A stretch of DNA of 64,000 bases. Origin: Candidatus Zhuqueibacterota bacterium (GTDB taxonomy: Bacteria; Zhuqueibacterota; Zhuqueibacteria; Zhuqueibacterales; Zhuqueibacteraceae). Numbering within the stretch: position 1 is the first letter of the stretch; every line of letters begins with the position of its first letter. The stretch covers positions 1-64,000 of the forward strand of contig JAKEEU010000362.1 in assembly GCA_022616415.1 (NCBI GenBank), given 5' to 3'. A model generated the notes under the pieces. The model saw only the letters and a list, made by a program, of their open reading frames with translations, had not been told where the DNA came from and made no database searches. The position numbers and the translations under genes are program-made. Shown piece after piece: positions 34,515 through 43,499 of this stretch.

Positions 34515-34544
34515 GGTTTACTGCAGTCGTCTGCGTTTGTCCAT

Positions 34545-35762
34545 TTAGCCAGTGTGTAACTTCACCAGCTCCGTCTGTGCCGGTGTGTGAACTTCCGGCC
34601 CCTGGTCGTCGAAATAAACGTCGATCTCGCTGCGCACGCCAAATTCCGGCAGGTAAATCCCCGGTTCGATGGAAAACGCCGAGCCGGGAATGATGAAACG
34701 GGAGTCGCGCGTTTCGTAGCCGTCCATATTCACGCCGTTGCCGTGCACGCTCGTGCCGATGCTGTGCCCGGTACGATGGAAGAAGTATTGGCCGTAACCA
34801 GCGTTGGTTATATGCTGGCGCACGACTTCGTCAACGCGATATCCCGGCACCACATTTCCAGCCGCAGTTTGCTGGCGGATAAAATCGACGGCGCGGTCGC
34901 GCGCGGTCACCACAGTTTGAAAAACTTTTTGAACTTTATCCGGCACATTCTGGCCGGCGTAACCCATCCACGTGATGTCGGCATAAACGGCGCGCGGCTT
35001 CAAAATTTTTGCCCACAGGTCGATGAGAATGACGTCGCCGCGGCGAATCGGGCTGAACGCCTGCGCCGTCGGTGCATAATGCGGGTTGCTGGCGTTCGCA
35101 TTTACCGCCACGATCGGCATGTCTTCGATCATGGCGCCGGCCGCTTGAATCTCTTTGACGATGAACTGCTGGACGTCGTATTCGTTAATCGGCTGTTGCG
35201 CTTGCAATGCCGCTTCGATTTTTTTGAAGGCTTTCTGTTGCGTGGCGTGCAGAATTTTCGCCGCCGCGATGTGGCCTTGCAGTTGATCCGCATCCCACCG
35301 CGCTTGGAAGAGTTGAATGAGATTGGCTGAGGAAACGACGTCGGCGCCGAGCGAGCGAATCAATTCCAGCATTCCGGCGTCGACGTACGAAACGGTGGGC
35401 ACGTCACTCATCGGCGAGTATTCCATGGCCAAACGCGGATTGGCCTTGCCGGTGCTTTTCAATAAATCGCGCAGCCGTTGGTGCAATTCCTGCCAGCCGG
35501 CATAATAAACCGCCCGGCCCGGCAGCGGGGGAAAATTGGCCTGCTCGATTTTATGCCCGAGCAAAATCGCCTCGCCTTTGGCGGGAATGAGGTAAAACCA
35601 GCGGCGCGTCACCATGTGGCCGCTGAAAACAAAAAGCTCGCGCGCCACCGCATTGATGCTGTGAAAATCATAAATCAGCCAGCCATCGAGCTGCGCAGCG
35701 GCAAGCGCACTTTGCACTTCGGCAAGATTCAGCAAAAAACCGTTGAAACCGGGTTGCGACAT
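34545..35762 (-). CDS. M24-family metallopeptidase (Xaa-Pro peptidase-like)
   Basis: A 405-residue protein with a creatinase/prolidase-type N-terminal domain (LDGWLIYDFHSINAVARELF) and a C-terminal pita-bread domain. Metal-site residues are visible in DVILIDLWAKILKPRAVYADITW (Asp pair), FFHRTGHSIGTSVHGNGV (His), SIEPGIY (Glu) and RSEIDV (Glu). It would cleave X-Pro bonds or a related substrate in the cytoplasm. AGAGGAGGAATAC precedes the ATG. It lies 30 bp before rlmD on the same strand, so the three genes probably form one operon. Confidence 0.9.
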   Translation of the reverse strand: MSQPGFNGFLLNLAEVQSALAAAQLDGWLIYDFHSINAVARELFVFSGHMVTRRWFYLIPAKGEAILLGHKIEQANFPPLPGRAVYYAGWQELHQRLRDLLKSTGKANPRLAMEYSPMSDVPTVSYVDAGMLELIRSLGADVVSSANLIQLFQARWDADQLQGHIAAAKILHATQQKAFKKIEAALQAQQPINEYDVQQFIVKEIQAAGAMIEDMPIVAVNANASNPHYAPTAQAFSPIRRGDVILIDLWAKILKPRAVYADITWMGYAGQNVPDKVQKVFQTVVTARDRAVDFIRQQTAAGNVVPGYRVDEVVRQHITNAGYGQYFFHRTGHSIGTSVHGNGVNMDGYETRDSRFIIPGSAFSIEPGIYLPEFGVRSEIDVYFDDQGPEVHTPAQTELVKLHTG

Positions 35763-35913
35763 GTATTCCTCCTCTCCACTATAATTAGGTCATCAATGAC
35801 AACGACTCCAATTACCACACCAACATGCACGGCTATAATTTACGGCGAAAAACTTTCAAGCGCAAATTGAATTTAAGCTTTTGTACGTACCCGCCAAGGC
35901 CTTGGCCGAGCGT

Positions 35914-37329
35914 TCAGTGCAAATACGGTACTACCAAAGTACCGTTGGGAATCACCAGTGCAGAAAAATTATCCTGTAAGAGCTTTGGCGCCGGCAACCC
36001 GAAAGGGCCATTCAAGGCGCCTTGAGGCATTTCGAGCCACGAGGCCGCCAGCACCAATGCCTCAGATAACGACGACGCCGGAGTAAATCCCCATCTTCTT
36101 GCCGTCGCCTCTTCCAATGCCGTTACGGCGATGATTCGGACCTCACGTGCTTTTTGCAGAGTCGAAAGCGCGATGAGCGCGTCCGTATCGACGTGATGAA
36201 ACACCCGGTGATGAAGGCTGCGCCAATCCTGCCCTTGATGATTGGGCAAGAATTGTGTTTCGGTTTCAACGCCGTTGGCGGCTTCCTCAAACCAACGGGA
36301 CAGTGCCGGCGAGCCGAGGCCGTTGCCACATTCGGCCACAAAAATGATAACGCCACCGGGGCGCACCACCTGGCTGGCGCGATACAACGCGGCGTGGGCC
36401 GACCGAAAATCACTGTCGAATGGGTAACCGCCACCGCTGACGATGACGAGCGACGCCGGCTGGGCCACCGGGGCCAACATCATATCATCGAGCGTCCGGC
36501 AAGCGGCAGCAAAGGCCTGCAAAGGCTCTCCGGCAACAGCACCGATCATTTGCCCCTGATCGTTGAACACCGTGTGCAGCAGAAAGCTCGCGCTGATAAA
36601 GCGAAACGCTTCACGCGCATCTTCTTGCAGCGGGTTGCCTTCTACGACACCATCGCGGCAGCGCGGATGCAAGCGCAGGGCTTCCGGGTCGATGGCGAGC
36701 GCATGGTGACGGGCGATCGTTTCATGACCGGCGCAACCGGGAACGAGCAGGCGCGGGCCACCGCCATATCCAGTAAAAGGATGATGTGCCACGCTGCCGC
36801 AAAATACCACCTCATCCGCATCCAAAATCAGCCGGTTGATAAAAACCGGCGTGCCCCGGCGGGTGATACCGACATATTCGAGCGCTTTGGCATCGTCCGG
36901 ATCATGCCGATAAAGACACGCTTTTTCTCCCACCAGTGCAGCGTAGTCATTCGCCGCCGCAGCCGTCGGCAATGGCGTTGCGGCACTTTTGGCAATCAAA
37001 ATTCTGATTTCTTCGTTCGGCACGTGCAAACGCCGCAAGCGCTCGCGCAACACTGGCAAATAATATTCTGCGCCTGAAGGCGCCTCCGCCGGATCGGGCG
37101 CGACAATTAAAACATTGCGGCTGCCACGAAAAACCTGATCGAACGGATGGCAGCCCAACGGGCGATCGAGCGCTTGCGCCAAAATATCGACCGGTTTTTG
37201 CAGCGTTGCGATATGCCGAGCGTACAGTTCGACAAATTGGGACCCCGGTTTTCCTTTGGTTTTTTCCAGAGGAAGGTCGGGGACCGCTGTAGTTAAGATG
37301 CTGTTGCCAAATTTAAGCCGCAATTCCAT
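35914..37329 (-). CDS. LarA-like (DUF2088) racemase-family protein, anchoring Lys replaced by Arg
   Basis: A 471-residue LarA-family protein. Conserved histidines occur in LYRHDPDD (H142) and SVAHHPFTGYGG (H182/H183), where nickel-pincer enzymes bind or act. In LarA the sequence after that is GGxK, whose lysine carries the covalent nickel-pincer nucleotide; here it reads GGGPRLLVPG (R193). The protein may therefore bind the cofactor non-covalently, use another residue, or catalyse something else. The C-terminal half has SLVIVSGGGYPFDSDF and RPGGVIIFVAECGNG. No larB, larC or larE lies nearby. The substrate is unknown; it could be another 2-hydroxyacid. Confidence 0.8.
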   Translation of the reverse strand: MELRLKFGNSILTTAVPDLPLEKTKGKPGSQFVELYARHIATLQKPVDILAQALDRPLGCHPFDQVFRGSRNVLIVAPDPAEAPSGAEYYLPVLRERLRRLHVPNEEIRILIAKSAATPLPTAAAANDYAALVGEKACLYRHDPDDAKALEYVGITRRGTPVFINRLILDADEVVFCGSVAHHPFTGYGGGPRLLVPGCAGHETIARHHALAIDPEALRLHPRCRDGVVEGNPLQEDAREAFRFISASFLLHTVFNDQGQMIGAVAGEPLQAFAAACRTLDDMMLAPVAQPASLVIVSGGGYPFDSDFRSAHAALYRASQVVRPGGVIIFVAECGNGLGSPALSRWFEEAANGVETETQFLPNHQGQDWRSLHHRVFHHVDTDALIALSTLQKAREVRIIAVTALEEATARRWGFTPASSLSEALVLAASWLEMPQGALNGPFGLPAPKLLQDNFSALVIPNGTLVVPYLH

Positions 37330-37378
37330 AGCAAATCAAGTTCTTCCAAAGACCAAGCAATAATAAATTGACCTTTTG

Positions 37379-37407
37379 AAGGTATTAGAATTTCAGCAAA
37401 ATGTCAA
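37379..37407 (-). promoter_or_regulatory. Candidate promoter of the LarA-like gene
   Basis: On the minus strand TTGACA and TACCTT are spaced by 17 bp, about 50 bp upstream of the ATG at 37329. Confidence 0.55.
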
Positions 37408-37712
37408 CTTTTTTCAGAATTTTGATGAGCCCCAAATAATAAAATCACGATAATTGTCCTTTCATAAGACAGTGTTTTACGATGAAACATTGGAGCGATT
37501 TTTTTCGAGATTGGTGCGAGGTGGGTTGCGATATTTCGTTCTTTTAAAAAACAAAGAATTAACGCACGAACGTTTTCTTTGGTTAAAGCTGGCACGGATT
37601 TAGCTAAACTAATGTCACGCACAAGAAAGTGCTCTTTGAAACACTTCAGGGATGCTCCTTAATTGATCAACATCATGCGCTGCGAGCAGGCTACGCCTGA
37701 AAGGAGACAAAC
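37408..37712. other. AT-rich intergenic stretch
   Basis: About 300 bp between the LarA-like promoter and the small 37713 gene. A 72-codon frame on the minus strand (37404-37622) has no ribosome site and overlaps the LarA promoter, so it is not accepted as a gene. No other signal was recognised. Confidence 0.45.
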
Positions 37713-37916
37713 TTGAAAGAAATTTTGCTATTTGGCCGAGTCGAAAACGAGGACTTGATTTGCAACCTCATGGAGCATGCTCAGGGCTACAAGTTTCGAC
37801 ACACCAGCAGCGCCACTAAGGCGCTAAAAATGTTGGAGAAAACCTCGCCAGAATTCATCATGGTGACCGGCAACATTGGAAAAAATGGCGATGGGAGTTA
37901 CTACATTGAGTTGTAA
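37713..37916 (+). CDS. Small protein resembling the N-terminal half of a receiver domain
   Basis: A 67-residue protein with a TTG start, AAAGGAGACAAAC upstream. The sequence (EILLFGRVENEDLICNLMEH, then TSSATKALKMLEKTSPEFIMV) follows the beta1-alpha1-beta2-alpha2-beta3 pattern of response-regulator receivers. It ends right after the third strand, in GNIGKNGDGSYYIEL. The expected phosphorylated aspartate at the end of beta3 is not present (IMVTGN). It may be a truncated receiver, a small orphan protein, or a decayed gene. Two strong hairpins follow it. Confidence 0.5.
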   Translation: MKEILLFGRVENEDLICNLMEHAQGYKFRHTSSATKALKMLEKTSPEFIMVTGNIGKNGDGSYYIEL

Positions 37917-37989
37917 GCCCAACTCTTTTTTATTTTTATCTCTTTTATCTTTTTGTTTTTCGGCTACCCCATCATCCAATATACTTCCA

Positions 37990-38023
37990 TCCCGATTTCC
38001 TTAATTCTTTAAGGAGGTCGGGA
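37990..38023 (+). other. Strong hairpin with buried GGAGG
   Basis: TCCCGATTTCCTTAA pairs with TTAAGGAGGTCGGGA through about 15 pairs, including two G-U pairs, around the loop TTCT. The G-U pairs favour the plus-strand RNA as the folded molecule. It holds a ribosome-site-like GGAGG within the stem, but no start codon follows. It sits 14 bases before a rho-independent terminator. Confidence 0.6.
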
Positions 38024-38037
38024 CACCTACCCCAAAG

Positions 38038-38076
38038 AAAGGGACACGGTTTCGCGCGCTGTGTCCCTTTTTTTTC
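38038..38076 (+). terminator. Rho-independent terminator
   Basis: AAAGGGACAC and GTGTCCCTTT form a perfect 10-bp stem around a GC-rich loop, followed by a run of T. It lies downstream of the small gene at 37713-37916 and upstream of the radical SAM gene. Confidence 0.9.
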
Positions 38077-38112
38077 GTAGCGCGGACTGCCAGTCTGCAA
38101 GAATGTATCGGC

Positions 38113-39381
38113 GTGAAACAACCCCCACTTAGCCCTATCGTTAAACTGGCTGTTTCATTCGGATACACTTTGAAAAACCCCTTGCTTCTTCCCTCTCGTT
38201 TCCATATCTTTCATTTGCAATTCGCCGACAATTTGATTGCGGAACGTAATGACAGCGATGCGATGAGTGCCAACTCGATTTTTCTTCCAATCATTAATTC
38301 CCCCGCCCCTGCACCAGTTGCGGTTCAGGACAATCAATCGCGATCCCGCCAGATCGATTTGGGCATCGGCAAGGAAGTCTCCATTCCACAACTCTTGAAG
38401 AGCCTGACTCTGCGCCGTTTGTGGAACGCGCTAAAAATTCTCGCTTCGTTTCTGCTTTCGGCCATCACCAAGAAGATCCTCGTTTGGGGCGTGCCACCGA
38501 TTCTCACCATCGAGCCGACTAACCTTTGCAACCTACGCTGCCCGTTGTGCGTTACCGGCAACGGCTCGATGGCGCGGGAAAATGGCCGTATGGATTTTCC
38601 AACCTATAAACGTCTCATCGACGATTTGGCGGATCGCGCCATTTATATCGTGCTCTTCCATCAAGGCGAGCCGTATATCAACCGCCAGTTCAACGAATTT
38701 GTCGCGTACGCCAAACAACGTGGCTTGTACGTCACCACCAGCAGCAACGCGCATTATTTCGATCCTAAAACCGCCGAAGCCACGGTAGCCAGTGGTCTCG
38801 ACACCATTATCATTTCGGTGGACGGCGCCACGCAAGAGAGTTACAGCCATTACCGCGTCGGCGGCTCTTTGCAAAAAGTATTGGAAGGAACGCGCAATTT
38901 AGTTGCCGCCAAAAAACGCCTGCGCAGCAAAACGCCGTATGTTTATATGCAATTCATCGTCATGAAGCACAACGAGCACGAACTGGCGGCGATGGAAAAG
39001 CTGGCCGCGGAGCTCGGCGTCGACCGTCTCTTGAAAAAAACCGTGCAAGTCGAAACCTTTGCAGAAGCGCAAGAATGGCTGCCCTCCGCCGAACGATTCC
39101 GGCGTTACAATTTAACCGAAGAAAATTTTATCGTAAAAAATGGCGGAAAAGGCGCCTGCCCACGGCCGTGGCTGACCACGCTGGTGAATTGGGATGGCAG
39201 CGTCGTCCCGTGCTGCTTCGACAAAAACGGCCATCATACCACCGGCGACACCCGCACGGCAAGCTTTATGTCAATTTGGAAATCAACAAAATATTCGGAT
39301 TTTCGCCGAACTCTGCTGAACGATCGTCAATCTATTGAAATGTGCAAAAATTGCAATCAGGGAATCGGGTTGTTCATTTAA
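38113..39381 (+). CDS. Radical SAM/SPASM-domain protein
   Basis: A 422-residue protein. The radical SAM core begins LTIEPTNLCNLRCPLCVTGNG, giving the CxxxCxxC cluster, followed by LFHQGEPYINRQFNEFV and IIISVDGATQESYSHYR. The C-terminal SPASM region (GACPRPWLTTLVNWDGSVVPCC, then MCKNCNQG) binds auxiliary clusters. Members modify peptides, sugars or lipids; this subtype is often found beside glycosyltransferases. The start is a GTG without a clear ribosome site, and about 130 residues precede the CxxxCxxC motif. An internal ATG at 38263 is an alternative. It opens the envelope gene cluster. Confidence 0.85.
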   Translation: MKQPPLSPIVKLAVSFGYTLKNPLLLPSRFHIFHLQFADNLIAERNDSDAMSANSIFLPIINSPAPAPVAVQDNQSRSRQIDLGIGKEVSIPQLLKSLTLRRLWNALKILASFLLSAITKKILVWGVPPILTIEPTNLCNLRCPLCVTGNGSMARENGRMDFPTYKRLIDDLADRAIYIVLFHQGEPYINRQFNEFVAYAKQRGLYVTTSSNAHYFDPKTAEATVASGLDTIIISVDGATQESYSHYRVGGSLQKVLEGTRNLVAAKKRLRSKTPYVYMQFIVMKHNEHELAAMEKLAAELGVDRLLKKTVQVETFAEAQEWLPSAERFRRYNLTEENFIVKNGGKGACPRPWLTTLVNWDGSVVPCCFDKNGHHTTGDTRTASFMSIWKSTKYSDFRRTLLNDRQSIEMCKNCNQGIGLFI

Positions 39382-39422
39382 CGCATACCCCAAAATAAAC
39401 TTAATGATCCTCCTTCAAAGCA

Positions 39423-41003
39423 ATGACGCACCGAATTTTGCTGTCCGTTTTTGTTATTCTGCTTTACTTCAATCTCTCCCTTTTTGCCCAATCGCAAGCG
39501 CCTGAAATTTCCCCAACCGCCTCTGCTGCGGTTCCGCTCGAACATCCGGTTTATCCGTTTCTCGAAAAATTAGTCGCACTGTTGCCATCACATGCGCTCG
39601 ACCTGCACGTGCTGCCAGTTGATCGCAACCAGGTTAAAAAAATTTTATCTGCCGCGAAAACAAGCGACCTTTCACTTTCACGCGCCGATCAAGATTTACT
39701 GCAACAATATCTCGCCGAATTTACCGATCCCCAAATGGGAGTTCCTGCTCATCGCGGTGCCGAGCGGCATTTCATCCGCTATGAGGAGTTGGACACGCAA
39801 ATTTTCATCGATCTCTTAGCCAACCAACGCTTTGAATTTCGTCGTGGCAACTGGGAGGCTGGCGAAGCCGACGTCTCGCAAACTCGTGCTGGCATTCGCA
39901 TGCGTGCCGCCCTCTCGCCCCGCCTGCTTGCCGCCGTTGACATGAGCAACATTCTCGAACGCGGCGCCAACGATACCGCCGAAGTGCTCACGCCCGGCGC
40001 CGGCACGCCCGTGGTTCTCTCCGGCTCCTCGGCTTTTCGAGAAGCTGTCATCGCCTATTTTCGGTTGCGCCTGCCGTGGTTCGAAATCGAAGCCGGCCGC
40101 AACCAACTCGCTTGGAATATCAGCCCATTGACGCAGCTCACGCTGGCGCGAGACAACCAGCCGCTTGATTTGATCAAAATCGACCGCCAATGGCGCCGGT
40201 TTCGCTTTACTTTTGTGCACGCCAATTTGCGCTCGCAACAACGGAAATTTTTGGCCAGCCACCGGCTCGAAATCATGGCGCACCCGCGGCTGTTCATCGG
40301 CGTCGGCGAATCGGTGATTTATGGCAACCGCAGCGCCGAGTTCGAGTATCTCAACCCGCTCATGCTCTATCACGCCGCCGAACATCTGCTCGGCGACAAG
40401 GACAACAATACGCTGACCTTCGATTTCACGGCTTTTCCCTTTCGCGGTGTCAAATTCTACGGAGAAATATTCATCGACGATTTGAGTTTGGAATTTCCTA
40501 TTGGCACATATTGGGGAAACAAGCTCGCGTATCTTGGCGGCTTATATTGGGTTCAGCCGCTCGGCTGGCGCAGCGGCGAACTGCGTTTTGAATATGCCCG
40601 CATCGATCCGTTCGTTTACACCCACGACAAATCGGTCAATATCTATGAGCAAGACAGCGAGGGGCTTGGCAGCCGTTTCGGTCCCAACGCTGATCGTTTC
40701 ACGGCACAGGCCGCCTTTCAACCCCATCGCGATCTTCGTTTCGTTTCGCAATTCTCTTTCCAGTGCAAAGGGCGTGGTGATATTTTTCAAGCGCATCGTC
40801 CGGAGGACGGCAACGCCAAAGGCTTTCTCGCCGGCACGACGATCAACTCGGCCTTTTGGCAATTTGCAGCAGAAGATCAACTGCGCCGCGATGTTTATTT
40901 AAAATTGGAACTGGCGTGGGAACGGCGGCACAATGCGGATTTCATTTCAGGCGCAACCCAAATGCAGCGCCGTGCTGCGTTTTCCGTCCGGGCGGATTTT
41001 TAA
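39423..41003 (+). CDS. Wzi-like outer-membrane beta-barrel (capsule assembly)
   Basis: A 526-residue exported protein with a signal peptide (MTHRILLSVFVILLYFNLSLFAQS). The mature part has the alternating-strand pattern of a large beta-barrel with aromatic girdles (FIRYEELDTQIFIDLL, LPWFEIEAGRNQLAWNISPL, FRFTFVHANLRSQQ, LFIGVGESVIYGNR, RRAAFSVRADF at the C-terminus). This resembles Wzi/capsule-assembly family proteins, which attach or organise surface polysaccharide. It follows the radical SAM gene by 41 bp and is followed by a strong hairpin, then by two glycosyltransferases. Confidence 0.8.
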   Translation: MTHRILLSVFVILLYFNLSLFAQSQAPEISPTASAAVPLEHPVYPFLEKLVALLPSHALDLHVLPVDRNQVKKILSAAKTSDLSLSRADQDLLQQYLAEFTDPQMGVPAHRGAERHFIRYEELDTQIFIDLLANQRFEFRRGNWEAGEADVSQTRAGIRMRAALSPRLLAAVDMSNILERGANDTAEVLTPGAGTPVVLSGSSAFREAVIAYFRLRLPWFEIEAGRNQLAWNISPLTQLTLARDNQPLDLIKIDRQWRRFRFTFVHANLRSQQRKFLASHRLEIMAHPRLFIGVGESVIYGNRSAEFEYLNPLMLYHAAEHLLGDKDNNTLTFDFTAFPFRGVKFYGEIFIDDLSLEFPIGTYWGNKLAYLGGLYWVQPLGWRSGELRFEYARIDPFVYTHDKSVNIYEQDSEGLGSRFGPNADRFTAQAAFQPHRDLRFVSQFSFQCKGRGDIFQAHRPEDGNAKGFLAGTTINSAFWQFAAEDQLRRDVYLKLELAWERRHNADFISGATQMQRRAAFSVRADF

Positions 41004-41026
41004 ATTCATGTCTTCTCATAAATCCT

Positions 41027-41096
41027 CCAACGGATCGATTAAGACCAAAGGATAAAAACATCAGTTGGTCTTAATCTATCCGTTGGGGTATTTTTT
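41027..41096 (+). terminator. Long hairpin and T-run between wzi-like and GT2 genes
   Basis: CCAACGGATcgATTAAGACCAA pairs with TTGGTCTTAATctATCCGTTGG (about 20 pairs with one small internal mismatch), then GGTATTTTTT. It should terminate or attenuate transcription. The next gene starts only five bases after the T-run, so it may also control that gene. Confidence 0.85.
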
Positions 41097-41101
41097 GCCT
41101 C

Positions 41102-42289
41102 ATGACTATTCTGCTAATTGGCATTTTCGGCAGCATCACGCTTTTCTATCACTGCATCATCTTTTGGCTTGGCCGAGGGCTTCGCCGTCTTGAAAACGAA
41201 AAGCATTCATCTCAATCCGGGATTTTGCCGAAACTGTCCGTCATCGTCTGCGCCAAAAATGAAGGGCACCGCTTGCCACAACTCTTATCGGCATTAGCCC
41301 GGCAGAAATATCCTGCGGACAAACTTGAAATCTGCTTGGTCGACGACCGCTCATCGGATCGCACTGGTAGGATCATTGAAGAATTTGCCGCGTCACGTTC
41401 CAACGTCGTTCATCTTCGCATCGACGACACGATTCCGGATTTTGCACCGAAGAAGCGCGCCATCGACACGGCGATTCGCCACACCACCAGCGAAATTATT
41501 TTGTTGACTGACGCCGATTCAACTCCCGGGCCACAATGGGTTCAAGAAATGGCCGCTGCATTCACGCCCAACGTCGTGATGGTGTGCGGCTATTCGCCTT
41601 ACGTTCCGCGCGATTCACTTTGGCAAAAAATCCTCGCGCTCGAATACTTTTCGCACGCCGCAGTTGCTGCCGGCGGCGTCGGCGCGGCCCGGCCATTAAC
41701 GTGCACCGGCAGCAACATGGCCTACCGCCGCGAGGCGTACTTGCGCATCGGCGGATTTGCCGGCATCGCGCAGTGGATTTCCGGCGACGACGATTTGTTG
41801 CTCCACAAAATGCATCGAGCCGGAATCGGCGAAATTTCCTACGTGGCTCATCCTGCCGCACACGCACCGGTGCGGCCGCCGCGCACATGGAGTGAGTTTA
41901 AATCGCAAAGGACACGCTATGCCTCGAAGAGCTTGCATTACGAGCCAGCTTTGACCCTGTCGCTGGCATTGGTTTATTTGCTCAATTTGTTTATCTGCGC
42001 CGAATTGCTGTTCGCCATCGTCGGGTGGTGGAAGCTCTTTGTACCGGCCTTGACAATTGCTATAGTGAAAGCCGCCGGCGAATACCTTTATTTGCGGCGC
42101 GCAGCCAAGCTATTTGACGAAGAACAGCTTTTGCCGGTTTTTCCGCTCGCTGCATTGCTGCATCCATTCTACGTCGTGCTCTTTGCAACGCTGGGGCAAT
42201 TTGCCAGATTCAGTTGGCGCGGAGAGCGGTTAGCGGCGAAAGAAAATTCACCCGTTGTCTTCCCACGGACTGAAGAATCCCGCCGATAA
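41102..42289 (+). CDS. Family 2 glycosyltransferase (membrane-bound), first copy
   Basis: A 395-residue protein. An N-terminal membrane helix precedes the GT2 domain with LSVIVCAKNEGHRLPQLLSAL, CLVDDRSSDRTGRI, IILLTDADSTPGP (D-x-D), GDDDLLLHKM (catalytic acid region) and FKSQRTRYASKS (QxxRW-like). Two to three C-terminal helices follow. It should elongate a lipid-linked or membrane-associated glycan on the cytoplasmic face. The next gene is a diverged paralogue. The start codon follows the hairpin at 41027-41096 without an obvious ribosome site. Confidence 0.9.
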   Translation: MTILLIGIFGSITLFYHCIIFWLGRGLRRLENEKHSSQSGILPKLSVIVCAKNEGHRLPQLLSALARQKYPADKLEICLVDDRSSDRTGRIIEEFAASRSNVVHLRIDDTIPDFAPKKRAIDTAIRHTTSEIILLTDADSTPGPQWVQEMAAAFTPNVVMVCGYSPYVPRDSLWQKILALEYFSHAAVAAGGVGAARPLTCTGSNMAYRREAYLRIGGFAGIAQWISGDDDLLLHKMHRAGIGEISYVAHPAAHAPVRPPRTWSEFKSQRTRYASKSLHYEPALTLSLALVYLLNLFICAELLFAIVGWWKLFVPALTIAIVKAAGEYLYLRRAAKLFDEEQLLPVFPLAALLHPFYVVLFATLGQFARFSWRGERLAAKENSPVVFPRTEESRR

Positions 42290-42344
42290 AAACTTCGCGG
42301 GGTTTATCAGTGCGGTTCTTCAATCCGTGGGGGAGTTAAGACGA

Positions 42345-43499
42345 ATGAATATTCTGACAGCAACTATTTTGCTCATCATTCTGCTTTACGTCATTTCTTC
42401 TCTCGTCCTTTTTTGTGGTATTTTTCGCCGGCGCCCGGCACGGGTTTCCCAACAACCTTTTGTCAGCGTTTTGATTGCCGCACGCAATGAAGAGAAAAGA
42501 ATCCCGCAATGCTTGGAATCTCTTTTACACTCGCAATATCCTGCCGATAAATTTGAAATTCTGATGATCGACGACCATTCGACCGATCAAACCCGAAACA
42601 TCGCAGAGGGTTTCTCACGTCAACACCCGCAGGTTCGCTTCATCTCCATCAGCCGTCGCCTCGAAAACATGTCCGGCAAAGCCAGCGCCTTGTGCCAAGG
42701 CATTATTCATGCTCGCGGCGAAATCATTTTGATGACTGATGCGGATTGTCAAGTGCCGCCAGGCTGGATTCCTCAAATGGTCAGTTATTTTGCGCCGAAT
42801 GTCGGCCTGGTTGGCGGCTTCACTCTACTCTCACAACGAGAAAAAACAAGCACAACCTTTGCCAAAATCCAAACGCTTGATTGGATGTACTTGCTCACCG
42901 TCGGGGCAGGAGCTGCCGGGCTCGGCAAACCGGTTTCGATTATCGGCAACAATTTTGCGTTTCGCCGCGCCGCTTACGATGCCGTCGGCGGATATGAAAA
43001 ACTGGGCTTCAGCATCATCGAAGATTTTGCATTGATGCGCGCCATCGATGAGCGAACACCATTGCAGGCTATCTTTCCGCTCGATCCGCAAATTGCCATT
43101 ACGAGTGAACCGGCAACAAATTGGCGTGAATTTTACGAGCAACGCCAACGCTGGGCCGTCGGCGGCAAAGAAGTTGGGCTGCTGGCGAAATGGCTTATGA
43201 TGACCGCCTTTTTCGGACATCTCGCTTGTCTATTTGCATTTTTTATCGCAGTGAAACTGGTGATTATTTGTTTTGCCGTTTTAGCGGGAGTTGATTTTTT
43301 ACTCATCTGGCAAAGTACACGAAAGCTCGGCCGCCGCGATCTTCTGGCGATTTTTCCGCTGTTTGAAATTTATTATTTTCTCTACAGCTTCCTTTTCGCG
43401 CCGACTGTGCTGCTGCCTGCCACCGTGCGCTGGAAGGGCATACATTATCGGTGGAATTTAAGGGGAAAAATTAAACAGGTGAAAGATGGTACAACATGA
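42345..43499 (+). CDS. Family 2 glycosyltransferase (membrane-bound), second copy
   Basis: A 384-residue paralogue of the preceding enzyme. It has an N-terminal helix (MNILTATILLIILLYVISSLVL), PFVSVLIAARNEEKRIPQCL, EILMIDDHSTDQTRNI, ILMTDADCQVPPGW, IEDFALMRAIDE and the QRQRWAVGGKE acceptor motif, then C-terminal helices. GGGGAG ten bases before the ATG at 42345 decides the start; longer frames overlap the first copy. It overlaps the PHP-domain gene by 14 bp. Probably makes consecutive linkages of a surface glycan. Confidence 0.9.
   Translation: MNILTATILLIILLYVISSLVLFCGIFRRRPARVSQQPFVSVLIAARNEEKRIPQCLESLLHSQYPADKFEILMIDDHSTDQTRNIAEGFSRQHPQVRFISISRRLENMSGKASALCQGIIHARGEIILMTDADCQVPPGWIPQMVSYFAPNVGLVGGFTLLSQREKTSTTFAKIQTLDWMYLLTVGAGAAGLGKPVSIIGNNFAFRRAAYDAVGGYEKLGFSIIEDFALMRAIDERTPLQAIFPLDPQIAITSEPATNWREFYEQRQRWAVGGKEVGLLAKWLMMTAFFGHLACLFAFFIAVKLVIICFAVLAGVDFLLIWQSTRKLGRRDLLAIFPLFEIYYFLYSFLFAPTVLLPATVRWKGIHYRWNLRGKIKQVKDGTT

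Noticed and set aside
37404..37622. 72-codon minus-strand open frame
   Set aside because: No ribosome site, and it covers the candidate promoter of the LarA-like gene.
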